64,000 nucleotides of DNA from Phyllobacterium bourgognense (GTDB lineage: Bacteria; Pseudomonadota; Alphaproteobacteria; Rhizobiales; Rhizobiaceae). The notes beneath the pieces are model-generated. The model searched no databases. It worked only from the letters and a program-made list of their open reading frames with translations, and was not told the origin of the DNA. Shown here one piece after another: positions 47,745 through 56,844 of this stretch. Position 1 is the stretch's first letter. Every line of letters starts with the position of its first letter. Made by a program: the position numbers and the translations under genes. The DNA lies in the NCBI RefSeq assembly GCF_003337575.1, contig NZ_QPJM01000003.1:124001-188000 (forward strand). Reading direction: 5' to 3'.

Positions 47745-48011
47745 ATGATAAAATCGTTCCGTAGTCGTGCGCTGAAACGCCTGTATGAGCAGGACGATGC
47801 CAGCGGTCTACCGCAGGATATGGTGCCGCGGATAGCGTCCATTCTGGCGGCACTCGACTCGGCAGGCACAACACAAGACATGGATAAGCCATCGCTGAAA
47901 TTGCATCCTTTGAAGGGCAATCGCCAAGGTCGGTGGGCGGTGACTGTGAGAGCAAATTGGCGCGTTACCTTCTCGATGTCCGACGGAAATGCCTTTCGAT
48001 GTCGACTTTGA
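47745..48011 (+). CDS. higB: HigB-like toxin (RelE family), frameshifted C-terminus
   Basis: An 88-residue RelE/HigB-type toxin: IKSFRSRALKRLYEQDD, ASILAALDSAG, LKLHPLKGNRQGRWAVTVRANWRVTFSMSDGNAF. This fold cleaves mRNA in the ribosome. After NAF the frame ends RCRL, but the frame shifted by one base at 47997 reads DVDFEDYH and TAG at 48022-48024, the expected HigB ending, and gives 92 residues. So one extra C at about 47997 has replaced the last eight residues. In addition the annotated stop sits in CTT-TGA (48006-48011), the sequence at which prfB mRNA slips +1. The toxin may be inactive, or this is a sequencing error. It is followed by higA. Confidence 0.72.
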   Translation: MIKSFRSRALKRLYEQDDASGLPQDMVPRIASILAALDSAGTTQDMDKPSLKLHPLKGNRQGRWAVTVRANWRVTFSMSDGNAFRCRL

Positions 48012-48037
48012 AGACTATCATTAGGAGGTCATGAATA

Positions 48038-48331
48038 ATGGCTATGAAAAACCCGCCTCATCCCGGTGCTCTCATTAAAGACGATATTGACGCCTTGAAA
48101 CTTCCCGTCAGTGCTGTTGCGCAGGCTTTGGGTATTACCAGATCACAGCTTTACCGCGTCCTATCTGGACAGAGTGCAATATCGGCAGAAATGGCGTTGC
48201 GACTTGAATATGTCATAGGCGGCACGGCGGATCACTGGCTGAACATGCAAACTGCCCACGACGTCGCGCGGGTGCGCAAGAAGGCTGATGAAATCACCCG
48301 AGGTCTACACCGCTTGGCATCTTCTGCCTGA
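48038..48331 (+). CDS. higA: HigA-like antitoxin
   Basis: A 97-residue antitoxin of the HigA/VapI type with an XRE helix-turn-helix: NPPHPGALIKDDIDALKLPVSAVAQALGITRSQLYRVLSGQSAIS. It binds HigB and represses the operon. AGGAGG (48023-48028), which overlaps the stop of the restored HigB frame, is its ribosome-binding site. Without the frameshift the higB stop would lie 13 bases before the ATG, so the intact design would be tightly coupled. Confidence 0.9.
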   Translation: MAMKNPPHPGALIKDDIDALKLPVSAVAQALGITRSQLYRVLSGQSAISAEMALRLEYVIGGTADHWLNMQTAHDVARVRKKADEITRGLHRLASSA

Positions 48332-48350
48332 AAAATTTGCTAAAAATGAA

Positions 48351-48370
48351 ACGAGAATGATCATTCTCGT
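48351..48370. promoter_or_regulatory. Perfect 20-bp palindrome upstream of the TetR gene
   Basis: ACGAGAATGA at 48351-48360 is exactly inverted at 48361-48370. It lies 62 bases before the tetR start and could be a repressor operator; the T-rich sequence after it means that it could also terminate higA transcription. Confidence 0.65.
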
Positions 48371-48400
48371 ATTGATCTTTCTTTTTAATCCATATAAATG

Positions 48401-48418
48401 AGAGAGAACGTTCTCTCT
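48401..48418. promoter_or_regulatory. Perfect 18-bp palindrome next to the TetR gene
   Basis: AGAGAGAAC (48401-48409) is exactly inverted at 48410-48418, 14 bases before the ATG at 48432. TetR-family operators are palindromes of about this length, so auto-regulation of the efflux operon is likely. It shares the GAGAA..TTCTC pattern with the palindrome at 48351-48370. Confidence 0.7.
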
Positions 48419-48431
48419 TTTTTGGTGCTCC

Positions 48432-49154
48432 ATGGTTGATCAGGCCCTGCCAAAGCAGGCTGCAAACATTTCCGCGGATGCTGCGGACGACGAACCACGT
48501 TGTTTCGTCGCCAAGCTCTTCGGCAAGCGTGCGCGCAATCGCGAGGCGCAGGAAGAACGCATCCTCACCGCTGCCATGAATTGTTTCATACGCTCCGGTT
48601 TTCGTGGCGCGTCGATGAACGAAATTTGCTCGGAAGCTGGCATGAGTCCCGGAGCGCTCTACCGTTACTTCCCTTCGAAAGAAGCGATCATCGAGAAAAT
48701 TTCAGCTACTCACCGCCAGCAAAGTGCGGAAATTCTCGCACGAATGTCGCAGTCAAATAATATCATTGATGCGATCACAAACGTTGGCCTCGATCACGTG
48801 CGCAAGATGTCGATGAATGACGAGGGCCCGGGCCCCCGCGATTCCAGCGCCCGTCTTTTCGTCGAGGTGCGCGCCGAATCCATGCGCAACGAAAGCGTTG
48901 CAGCCATATGTGAACTTCACGAAGGCTTGATGCGCGAAGAGCTTCTCGCAGCATTTTCCGCAGCGAAGGAATGCGGCGAGATCGATCCTGTCACCGATCT
49001 GGAGCTGGCTGTGGCGTCACTGGCTGCCGTGGGCGAGGGGATCATAATGCGTAATTTTCCGGCGCAAGGCGTTCCCCTTGAGGCGCTGGAGCCGGTGTTC
49101 CGGGCGCTCGCCGTCGGCTTGCTGCGACCGACAAAGTCTTTGGCAAACAAATGA
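48432..49154 (+). CDS. TetR family repressor of the efflux operon
   Basis: A 240-residue regulator. The helix-turn-helix is in MNEICSEAGMSPGALYRYFPSKEAIIEKI (residues 60-90); a long C-terminal ligand-binding domain follows. The first 40 residues are an unusual N-terminal extension. It overlaps the adaptor gene by four bases (ATGA), so it controls and is translated with the RND pump, resembling AcrR/NalC arrangements, and should bind the palindromes just upstream. Confidence 0.88.
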   Translation: MVDQALPKQAANISADAADDEPRCFVAKLFGKRARNREAQEERILTAAMNCFIRSGFRGASMNEICSEAGMSPGALYRYFPSKEAIIEKISATHRQQSAEILARMSQSNNIIDAITNVGLDHVRKMSMNDEGPGPRDSSARLFVEVRAESMRNESVAAICELHEGLMREELLAAFSAAKECGEIDPVTDLELAVASLAAVGEGIIMRNFPAQGVPLEALEPVFRALAVGLLRPTKSLANK

Positions 49155-50386
49155 ATATTGCTCTCACCTCTGGTCTTCCAATGAGCCATAACAGCAAAAA
49201 AGTCCTGATTTCCCTGGCTCTCGCCCTGGGCCTTTCATCATCCACTACCAGCGGATTTGCCGAAGAAAAAACGGTGGCAGCAATCCAGGAAGCCAAGCCG
49301 CCGGTTATCAATGTCATCCCTGCAGGCGTCAACGAAATGGTCGCAACGCTCACCGCCACCGGTACGATTGTGCCGCGTCAGGAAGTGGCAGTCGGCACCG
49401 ATGTCGCGGGTTTGCTTGTTCTGGAACTCAATGCCGATCAGGGCGACGTGGTTAAAGAGGGTGATATCCTGGCGCGCCTCGATAAATCCTCGCTCGAAAT
49501 CCAGCTCGCTCAGATCGAAGCGCAGCGCGCCCAGACCGACGCGTCTATTGCCCAATCGGAGGCGCAGATCGTCGACGCGGAGATTGCCGTCCGCCAGGCT
49601 CAGGAAGCTCTGGAGCGGGCGCGTGCCCTGTCGATGAAGGGCATCAACTCCAAAATGGAACTGGACAACGCCACCAACGCGCATGACAGCGCCAATGCCC
49701 GTCTCAATACGGCCCGGCAGGCTTTGTTGGCCACCAAGTCGCAATTGCAGCTCGTTGCAGCGCAAAAGCGCGATGTCCTGTTGCGATTGGAGAAAGCCGA
49801 CGTGAGGGCGCCCGCGAGCGGTGTGGTCCTGAGCCGCAATGCTCTTCTCGGTGGAATTGTCTCCTTCAATGCCGGCCCTTTGTTCCGCATCGCCCGTGAT
49901 CGTGATTTCGAGCTGGCGGCTAATATTCCTGAGGTCGATCTGCCGCGCTTGCAAGAAAACATGCCGGTTTCCGTCCGGGTGTCCGGCCTGGACGACCCGG
50001 TCGCCGGCCGTGTCCGCCTCATATCGCCGGAGATCACCGCAAGCTCGCGTCTGGGTTCAGTTAAAATCGCGCTCGACAGGAATGCATCGATTCGGCCCGG
50101 CAACTTTGCCCGCGCTGTCATTGAGCTGACCCGCCGTGAAGGCGTCAGCGTTCCGCTTTCCGCCGTGGTCTACCATGGCACTTCAGCGCTTGTGCAGGTT
50201 GTCAAGGATGGTGTCATCGACAGCCGCAAGGTTGAGCTTGGCATTCGCAATGATCGTGCTGTCGAGGTGTTGCAGGGTCTTGGCGAGGGCGAAGATGTCG
50301 TGGCGCGTGCCGGTACGTTCGTAGTCGATGGTGACCGCGTCACGCCTGTCCGTGTAACCGACGAGGCGACGGGGGCGATCAAATGA
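49151..50386 (+). CDS. RND efflux periplasmic adaptor
   Basis: A 411-residue membrane-fusion protein. A signal-like N-terminus (KKVLISLALALGLSSSTTSGFA) is followed by a lipoyl/barrel-sandwich region (VAVGTDVAGLLVLELNADQGDVVKEGDILARLDKSSL), a helical hairpin with long heptads (QIEAQRAQTDASIAQSEAQI) and beta-barrel and membrane-proximal domains. It links the RND pump to an outer-membrane channel; no TolC gene is in the window. Overlaps both neighbours by four bases. Confidence 0.92.
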   Translation: MNIALTSGLPMSHNSKKVLISLALALGLSSSTTSGFAEEKTVAAIQEAKPPVINVIPAGVNEMVATLTATGTIVPRQEVAVGTDVAGLLVLELNADQGDVVKEGDILARLDKSSLEIQLAQIEAQRAQTDASIAQSEAQIVDAEIAVRQAQEALERARALSMKGINSKMELDNATNAHDSANARLNTARQALLATKSQLQLVAAQKRDVLLRLEKADVRAPASGVVLSRNALLGGIVSFNAGPLFRIARDRDFELAANIPEVDLPRLQENMPVSVRVSGLDDPVAGRVRLISPEITASSRLGSVKIALDRNASIRPGNFARAVIELTRREGVSVPLSAVVYHGTSALVQVVKDGVIDSRKVELGIRNDRAVEVLQGLGEGEDVVARAGTFVVDGDRVTPVRVTDEATGAIK

Positions 50387-53300
50387 ACTGGAACATTTCC
50401 GCGTGGTCCATCCGCAACCCGGTCCCGTCGGTCCTGCTGTTCGTCGTGCTGGTGGTGCTTGGCCTGATGGCCTTTGCCAAGCTGCCCATCACACGCTTTC
50501 CCAATATCGATGTGCCTTTGATCTCGGTCTCGGTCACCGATCCAGGCGTAGCGCCGACAGAACTTGAAACGCAGATCGCCAAGCGGATCGAGGATTCGGT
50601 GGCGAATATTACCGGCGTCAAGAATGTCACAACCAATTTGACCGAAGGCAATTCCACGACGTTGGTGGAATTCCGGCTCGAGGTCGATACACAAAAGGCA
50701 TTGAACGACGTCAAGGACGCAGTTTCGCGTATCCGCGATGACCTTCCCGCAACGATCAAGGAACCGATAATCAATTCGGTCGACGTGGAAGGTTCCGCGA
50801 TCCTGACTTACGGCGTCTCGGCGCCGACCATGACCTCCGAAGAGCTTTCCTGGTTCGTCGACGACAAGATCCTCCGCGATATCCAAGGCCTGAAAGGCGT
50901 TGGCCGTGTCGAGCGCTATGGCGGCGTCACGCGCGAAATCCGTGTGGCGCTGGATCCCGATCGATTGACCGCTCTTGGTGTGACGGCCGCCGATGTCAAT
51001 CGCGCTCTGAAGTCCATGAATGCCGATCTGACCGGCGGGCGCGGCGATCTCGGTACCACCCAGCAGACGATCCGCACGCTTGGCGCATCGCGCACGCTTG
51101 ATAATTTGCGGGCGGTGGAAATCCCTATTGCTGGTGGACGCTCCGTACGGCTCGATCAGCTCGGAACGATCACCGACGCCTATGAAGAGCCGAAGTCTTT
51201 TGCGCGCGTGAACAACCAGACGGTGGTATCGCTCGGCGTATTCCGCGCCAAGGGGGCGAGCGATGCCGATGTCTACGCGCTCGTGCAGGCCCGAATGGAC
51301 CAGCTGCAGCAGAAATATCCCGACGCCCGTTTCAGCATCATCGATAATTCGGTGAACTATACCTACGGCAATTATGAATCGGCCATGAGTTCATTGGTCG
51401 AAGGCGCATTGTTGTCGATCGTCGTGGTCTTCCTGTTTCTGCGCAACATCCGCGCTACCCTCATTGCAGCCATTGCCTTGCCGTTGTCGGCAATCCCGAC
51501 CTTCTGGGCGATCGACATGCTCGGATTCTCCCTCAATCTGATCAGCCTGCTCGGTATTACGCTGGTGACGGGTATCCTTGTGGACGATGCCATCGTCGAG
51601 ATCGAAAACATCGTCCGGCATATGCGATCCGGCAAATCGCCATACCGTGCGTCGCTCGAAGCCGCCGACGAGATTGGTCTTGCCGTTATCGCCATTTCGG
51701 TGACCATTATCGCAGTCTTCGCGCCGGTCAGCTTCATGAGCGGCATCGCCGGGCAATACTTCAAGCAGTTCGGCCTGACGGTTGCCGTCGCAGTGTTCTT
51801 TTCGCTGCTCGTCGCCCGTCTGATAACGCCGATGATGACGGCCTATCTTCTGCGCGATGGCAAGAGCCTGCATCACGGCGAGCAGGAGACCGGCTGGATC
51901 AGGGCCTATACCCGTTTCCTCACCGTCACTCTGCGCTATCGATGGCTGACGCTGCTCAGTGGCGTGGCCATATTTGCCATCGCCATCTGGGCCATGGGCT
52001 TTCTGCCAGCCGGTTTCGTGCCGCCGCAGGATGAAGCACGCGTCGCCGTCAGTCTCGAACTCCCGCCGGGAGCACCCATCGATGAAACACGCCGGGTAAC
52101 CGACGAAGCCGCATCGTTGGTGCGGGAAATTCCCGAAGTCCAGCAAACCTATATAACCGGCGGCGCTTCGCCTACCGGCTCTCTCGACACCCGCCGCGCA
52201 ACGATGATCGTCAAGCTCAGCCACAAGAGTGAGCGTGAACGTACGCAGAAGCAGGTCGAGGTCGATATTTTCAACAAACTATCGCAAGTACCTGATTTGC
52301 GGGCGAATTTCGTCAATGATCGCGGCGAGCGGGAATTCGCTGTCGGCGTCATCGGCAGCAATGGCGACAAGGTCACTGAACAGGCCCGCTCACTGCAGAG
52401 CGCCATGACTGCGACTGGCGATTTTCAGGCGGTCTCCTCGACGGCGGCGCTTGATCGACCGGAAATCATCGTGACGCCGCGCATGGACAAGCTGGCGGAG
52501 TTGGGCATTTCCACAACGGCACTGTCGGACGCGTTGCGTGTTGCAACGCAAGGCGATCTCGATCCGAATCTTGCCAAATACACGGTTGGCGATCGCCAGA
52601 TACCGATCCGCGTTCAACTGACCGAAGAATCCCGCGGTGATCTGTCGATTCTCAGTACGCTGACCGTAACCACACCCTCGGGAGTCGTGGTGCCGCTGGA
52701 ATCCATTGCCCAGATCAGTTTCGGGCAGGGACCATCCTCGATCGAGCGTTTTAATCGCGAACGGCGTATCGTTGTCGGCGCCAATATGGCGAACGGAAAG
52801 GAGATCGGCGAGGGGCTCTCCATCGTCAAGAACCTTCCGGAGGCGAAATCCATGCCGGAAGGTGTGCGTATTCAGGAAACCGGCGACGCCGAAGTCATGG
52901 GCGAGGTTTTTGCCGGGTTCCGCGATGCCATGATCATGGGCCTGATGCTGGTGTTCGTCGTGCTTATCCTGCTGTTCGGCAGTATTTTCCACGCCTTCAC
53001 CATTTTGATGTCATTGCCGCTGTCGATCGCCGGTGTTGCCGTCGCGCTGCTGTTGACCAATAATTCGGTCTCCATGGCGGTTGTCATCGGTATTTTGATG
53101 CTGATGGGTATCGTCACCAAAAACGCTATCATGCTCGTCGATTTCGCCATTGAAGAGGTGAAACATGGCATACCGCGCGATCAAGCGATCATCGACGCAG
53201 GCCGCAAGCGTATCCGCCCGATTGTCATGACCACGATTGCCATGTCGGCCGGGATGCTGCCAGCAGCCATGGCTTTCGGTGATGGGGGCGAATTCCGTGC

Positions 53301-53532
53301 GCCGATGGCGATTGCGGTGATTGGCGGCCTGTTGATCTCGACCGTCCTGTCGCTGGTGTTCGTGCCTTCTTTCTACACGATCATGGACGATGTCAGCCGC
53401 TGGACAGCGCGTGTATTCCACTGGTCGTTCCGTCCGAACAAGCCGGATGAGCCGGGGATCATCGTTAGGCCCGGCATTCACACCGTTCCTCTGCTTCCTC
53501 CTTCGAGACCTGCTATTGAGGCGGCAGAGTGA
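50383..53532 (+). CDS. RND multidrug efflux pump
   Basis: A 1,049-residue transporter of the HAE1/AcrB type with 12 helices and two large periplasmic loops. The N-terminus WSIRNPVPSVLLFVVLVVLGLMAF, the proton-relay segment GITLVTGILVDDAIVEIENI and a second GILMLMGIVTKNAIMLVDFA, plus GFVPPQDE near residue 545, are typical. It exports drugs or metabolites with the adaptor protein. ATGA overlap with the adaptor. Confidence 0.94.
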   Translation: MNWNISAWSIRNPVPSVLLFVVLVVLGLMAFAKLPITRFPNIDVPLISVSVTDPGVAPTELETQIAKRIEDSVANITGVKNVTTNLTEGNSTTLVEFRLEVDTQKALNDVKDAVSRIRDDLPATIKEPIINSVDVEGSAILTYGVSAPTMTSEELSWFVDDKILRDIQGLKGVGRVERYGGVTREIRVALDPDRLTALGVTAADVNRALKSMNADLTGGRGDLGTTQQTIRTLGASRTLDNLRAVEIPIAGGRSVRLDQLGTITDAYEEPKSFARVNNQTVVSLGVFRAKGASDADVYALVQARMDQLQQKYPDARFSIIDNSVNYTYGNYESAMSSLVEGALLSIVVVFLFLRNIRATLIAAIALPLSAIPTFWAIDMLGFSLNLISLLGITLVTGILVDDAIVEIENIVRHMRSGKSPYRASLEAADEIGLAVIAISVTIIAVFAPVSFMSGIAGQYFKQFGLTVAVAVFFSLLVARLITPMMTAYLLRDGKSLHHGEQETGWIRAYTRFLTVTLRYRWLTLLSGVAIFAIAIWAMGFLPAGFVPPQDEARVAVSLELPPGAPIDETRRVTDEAASLVREIPEVQQTYITGGASPTGSLDTRRATMIVKLSHKSERERTQKQVEVDIFNKLSQVPDLRANFVNDRGEREFAVGVIGSNGDKVTEQARSLQSAMTATGDFQAVSSTAALDRPEIIVTPRMDKLAELGISTTALSDALRVATQGDLDPNLAKYTVGDRQIPIRVQLTEESRGDLSILSTLTVTTPSGVVVPLESIAQISFGQGPSSIERFNRERRIVVGANMANGKEIGEGLSIVKNLPEAKSMPEGVRIQETGDAEVMGEVFAGFRDAMIMGLMLVFVVLILLFGSIFHAFTILMSLPLSIAGVAVALLLTNNSVSMAVVIGILMLMGIVTKNAIMLVDFAIEEVKHGIPRDQAIIDAGRKRIRPIVMTTIAMSAGMLPAAMAFGDGGEFRAPMAIAVIGGLLISTVLSLVFVPSFYTIMDDVSRWTARVFHWSFRPNKPDEPGIIVRPGIHTVPLLPPSRPAIEAAE

Positions 53533-53534
53533 GT

Positions 53535-54437
53535 TCAGATTGGATGGCGGACCAATCCTGCCATCCGTGACCTCTTCCGCACGTGATACATCTGCCAAAG
53601 CGAATGACCTACGAGCGCCGCGATGATGATGACCCCGCCCACCAGGATCGGATCGCTGGGCTTTTCTGCAAAGACCAGCCAGACCCAGATCGGCGTCAAC
53701 ACGGTTTCCAGCAGATAGAACATGGCAACCTCGGGTCCCGAAAGGAACCGTGGGCCAGTAGCGAGGCAAAGAAAGGCGAGGGTCGTCACGACCGCGCCGT
53801 TGAAAATGATCCAGCCGGGTACTGCGACGGTGTAACCATTCTGCGAAACCATGAAGGCAGCGACGAGCATCGGCAATATCGTGCCGATGATCGCAGCAAA
53901 GCCCATATCTTTGCCTGAAAAGCGGCTAACGGTGATCGCTGTCGAAAGAATGAAGGTGGACAGCAGCGCCACCAGATCGCCGAACACATGGCCGGAGGAT
54001 AGCCCTTCGCGAACAATTATACCGACGCCGATCAGCATGAAGAACATGGCGATGAATGTGACGGTCTTCGGTCGCTCTTTCAGGAATACCCAGGATAATA
54101 ATGCCGAAAACACGGTGTTGAACGCCAGGATGAAGACAAGGTTAGCCGTCTTCGTATTATAGACCGCGATCATGAAGCAGATCGAGGCGAGGCCATAGAG
54201 ACCCGCGACCAAAAACCCGACACGGCCAGGGACAATCGTGCGCGCGCGGCCTGTCGCAAGGCTCCACACCGCCCAGATGACAAACGCGCTGATGAATGTC
54301 GTGCCGCTGCGCAAAAGCAGCGTCGACCACGTCTCGCCTTCACCGAGCCGGAGCAGAGGAATATCGGCAGACAGGATCAATCCGCCGAAGCCAGTGATAA
54401 GCAGACCCTTGCGGTGATCGAGTTGAAGTTGAGACAT
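53535..54437 (-). CDS. EamA/DMT family transporter
   Basis: A 300-residue membrane protein with ten helices in two EamA units (GLLITGFGGLILSADIPLLRL and the second unit with IGTILPMLVAAFMV). The ATG at 54437 begins MSQLQLDHRKG; an upstream frame to 54854 is not protein-like. It ends two bases after the RND stop, on the opposite strand. Substrate unknown. Confidence 0.88.
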   Translation of the reverse strand: MSQLQLDHRKGLLITGFGGLILSADIPLLRLGEGETWSTLLLRSGTTFISAFVIWAVWSLATGRARTIVPGRVGFLVAGLYGLASICFMIAVYNTKTANLVFILAFNTVFSALLSWVFLKERPKTVTFIAMFFMLIGVGIIVREGLSSGHVFGDLVALLSTFILSTAITVSRFSGKDMGFAAIIGTILPMLVAAFMVSQNGYTVAVPGWIIFNGAVVTTLAFLCLATGPRFLSGPEVAMFYLLETVLTPIWVWLVFAEKPSDPILVGGVIIIAALVGHSLWQMYHVRKRSRMAGLVRHPI

Positions 54438-54526
54438 GCGGCGGCGTTTCCCGTGTTTTGTTATGCCGCGTGGTCTAGCTGGAAGGACAATCTTCGTCCA
54501 GAGGCCGCCGGACCCTAAAACAAAGT

Positions 54527-54958
54527 TCAGCGATACAAGACGTGTTGAAATGGCCAGGATGTTTTGAGCCAGCTGGAAACGGCCTCGTACAGCGGAGTGT
54601 CGAGATGCGCGCGGTCGGCGGTGACCCAGGACCTCACAACCGTTATCGCCGGGTCTTGCTTGGAGGGATAGATGTAGACGCAACCGATCACCTGCGACCC
54701 TTCCAGCACTGTATAGGTAAATCCGGTGTGGTTGGCAAAATCGCGAGCGTGCTCTTCGAGATCGCCAAGATTGGCTTCGAGGCTCATGCCTTGCAGCGGC
54801 GGCCAGTCGCTGAAACCCGGCGTTGCAAGGATGTGGGGAATGCTCGAAGACCACGCCTGGTGATCCGACAGATTGTGCTGCGGCCCGAGTGGCTCGAGCC
54901 GGAAACCTTGCCCGTCAAGTTCGATTGGGGGCACAAAATTGGCTGGTACAAAGCTCAT
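54527..54958 (-). CDS. GNAT-like acetyltransferase
   Basis: A 143-residue protein. The start MSFVPANFVPPIELDGQGFRLEPL and the middle GFTYTVLEGSQVIGCVYIYP resemble GNAT proteins, though the pyrophosphate loop is poorly conserved, so activity is uncertain. It lies eight bases after the tRNA-protein transferase gene, as an apparent operon. Confidence 0.65.
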   Translation of the reverse strand: MSFVPANFVPPIELDGQGFRLEPLGPQHNLSDHQAWSSSIPHILATPGFSDWPPLQGMSLEANLGDLEEHARDFANHTGFTYTVLEGSQVIGCVYIYPSKQDPAITVVRSWVTADRAHLDTPLYEAVSSWLKTSWPFQHVLYR

Positions 54959-54966
54959 CGGGTGAT

Positions 54967-55713
54967 CTAATCCTGGCGTTCCCAGCCTTTTGTGCCGAGA
55001 TGTTCCTGCGGCTTGTAGCGGATTTTATATTGCATCTTGCGCGACCCCTCGACCCAGTAGCCGAGATAGACATGCGGCAAACCGGCAGCCGCGGCGCGCT
55101 GTATGTGATCGAGGATCATGAATGTGCCGAGCGAGCGGCTTGCATGCTCCGGGTTGAAGAAGGAATAGACCATCGACAGCCCATCCCCCATCACGTCCGT
55201 CAGGGCGACAGCGATGAGTTCGCCTTCGCCCTTCTTGGTAATGAAGGAGTCCGGTCCACGCCGCCTGTATTCGATGATTTGTGTCGGCACATGCGTATCC
55301 TCGACCATCATCGCATAGTCGAGCACCGTCATTTCCGACATGCCGCCCTTGTTGTGGCGCGCGTCGAGATAATGCCGGAATAACGAATATTGTTCGGTAG
55401 ACGGCTCGGCGTGGTGAATATTCCCGATCAAATCGCGATTTCGGTTCCAGACCCGGCGCATGGACTTGTCCTGCTTGAACTCGCCCGCAAGGATACGCAC
55501 CGACACGCAGGCCCTGCAGTTTTCGCAAGCCGGGCGATAGGCGATGTTCTGCGAGCGGCGGAAGCCGCCCTGTGTCAGCAGCTCATTTAGTTCTGCGGCG
55601 CGACCGCCTACGAGATGCGTGAAAACCTTGCGCTCAAGCTGACCCTCCAGGTAAGGACAGGGCGAAGGCGCTGTCAGGAAGAACTGCGGTGATTGCTGCG
55701 GCTGATGGGTCAT
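54967..55713 (-). CDS. bpt: Aspartate/glutamate leucyltransferase (ATE/Bpt)
   Basis: A 248-residue N-end-rule enzyme. It has the N-terminal [16 protein letters not shown] and the cysteine pair in [15 protein letters not shown], the ATE signature, plus [23 protein letters not shown]. Such enzymes attach Leu (Bpt) or Arg to N-terminal Asp/Glu and send proteins to ClpAP. Length suits the bacterial Bpt form; amino-acid preference is inferred. Confidence 0.92.
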   Translation of the reverse strand: MTHQPQQSPQFFLTAPSPCPYLEGQLERKVFTHLVGGRAAELNELLTQGGFRRSQNIAYRPACENCRACVSVRILAGEFKQDKSMRRVWNRNRDLIGNIHHAEPSTEQYSLFRHYLDARHNKGGMSEMTVLDYAMMVEDTHVPTQIIEYRRRGPDSFITKKGEGELIAVALTDVMGDGLSMVYSFFNPEHASRSLGTFMILDHIQRAAAAGLPHVYLGYWVEGSRKMQYKIRYKPQEHLGTKGWERQD

Positions 55714-55827
55714 CCAAGGTCCTGAGACGGTCGTAACACCTATAGAATCCTATGACCGCCTGAAACGTCAATTCAATTATATTGTATTCAGATGTGTATG
55801 TCTTGGGTGAGTTGGAGTCAGGACCTG

Positions 55828-56247
55828 TTAGCTGACCAAACCGCCGCAGCGCGCGCCGTTCCATGGATGGCTGGTCGCATCAAACTTGCCATTGAGCGAA
55901 CCGCCCCAACTGCCGTTGAAGCCGTTAAAATCGCTCGAAAAATCGAGGGAAAGAAGGCCGGTCCCATATTTGTCGGTCCAGACAAGGGTGCGCGACGTGC
56001 CGCTTCCAAGCTCCTTCTCTACTAGGTTGCCTTCAACGCGGCCATCCGGCTCATCAAATACATAGGTGCCGGAGAGATGGCCATCCCTGGCAACGTTCAG
56101 GATGGTCTCCACATCGCGGTAGTCCCCGCTGGAGATCATCTCGCCGCAAAACCGTCCTGACGGAGACGCCGCCATGCTGGTCATGGTGCCAAGGCCATAG
56201 AGTACAAGCGCCGCAAAAGCGGACGTCAAGGAGTGTCGCATCATCAT
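55828..56247 (-). CDS. Small exported protein (139 aa)
   Basis: A 139-residue protein with a signal peptide (SAFAALVLYGLGTMTSMA-AS). The mature part is a beta-rich single domain with CGEMISSGDYRDVETIL, HLSGTYVFDEPDGRVEGNL and SLDFSSDFNGFNGSWGG and a C-terminal Cys, so one disulfide is possible. No known family. Next to the RDD gene on the same strand. Confidence 0.65.
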   Translation of the reverse strand: MMMRHSLTSAFAALVLYGLGTMTSMAASPSGRFCGEMISSGDYRDVETILNVARDGHLSGTYVFDEPDGRVEGNLVEKELGSGTSRTLVWTDKYGTGLLSLDFSSDFNGFNGSWGGSLNGKFDATSHPWNGARCGGLVS

Positions 56248-56293
56248 AGTTAAAACCGAATAAGGAAGGGGTCCAGAACGGAACCCCGAGGAG

Positions 56294-56764
56294 TTAGTTG
56301 TATGCGCGAACGACCACTGTGCCGAGCAAAAGATCGTGGACAGTGCGTTTGCGGTCGAGAAACAGCGTTGCCAGGAGGATAAGCGGTGTCAGCACCACGT
56401 TCAGGCCCCAGAACAGCACTGTATGAACGATCGCAAGCAGGCCGTCGACCTTCTGCCCGTCGAGCCGTTCCAGTTTCAGGCCCATCATCTGCATGCCTTT
56501 TGTTGCCTGGCGTGGTCCGCCCAGCGTCGTCGCGACATAGGCGAGTGCGACAACAGGAAACATAATGCCATACAATATCCAGCCGAGACCAAGTGTCGCC
56601 ACGCCAATGATGGCAATCAGGATCGCAACGGGAATGCACAGGAAGAAAACAATCACATAGTCGATCAGGAACGCGAAGATGCGGCTCGTGCGCACGCCCT
56701 GATACAGCCGCCAATCATCGAGGCGGTTGGTGACAATTTCGCCATCAAGGGTCTTCGTGTTCAT
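56294..56764 (-). CDS. RDD family membrane protein
   Basis: A 156-residue protein with three helices. The RDD motif is present as RIFAFLIDYVIVFFLCIP (Arg then Asp in helix 1), and LFLDRKRTVHDLLLGTVV carries the conserved C-terminal Asp. The role of RDD proteins is unsettled; some are Na+/H+ or osmolyte related. In Rhizobiales it often sits near hemB and bpt, as here. Confidence 0.85.
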   Translation of the reverse strand: MNTKTLDGEIVTNRLDDWRLYQGVRTSRIFAFLIDYVIVFFLCIPVAILIAIIGVATLGLGWILYGIMFPVVALAYVATTLGGPRQATKGMQMMGLKLERLDGQKVDGLLAIVHTVLFWGLNVVLTPLILLATLFLDRKRTVHDLLLGTVVVRAYN

Positions 56765-56844
56765 TTAAGTTCCTGTTTCACAAGACGGACACATTGCCGT
56801 TTGCGTTGAAATTGGGAATTCGAGAACAAAATATCAAGAAGATT

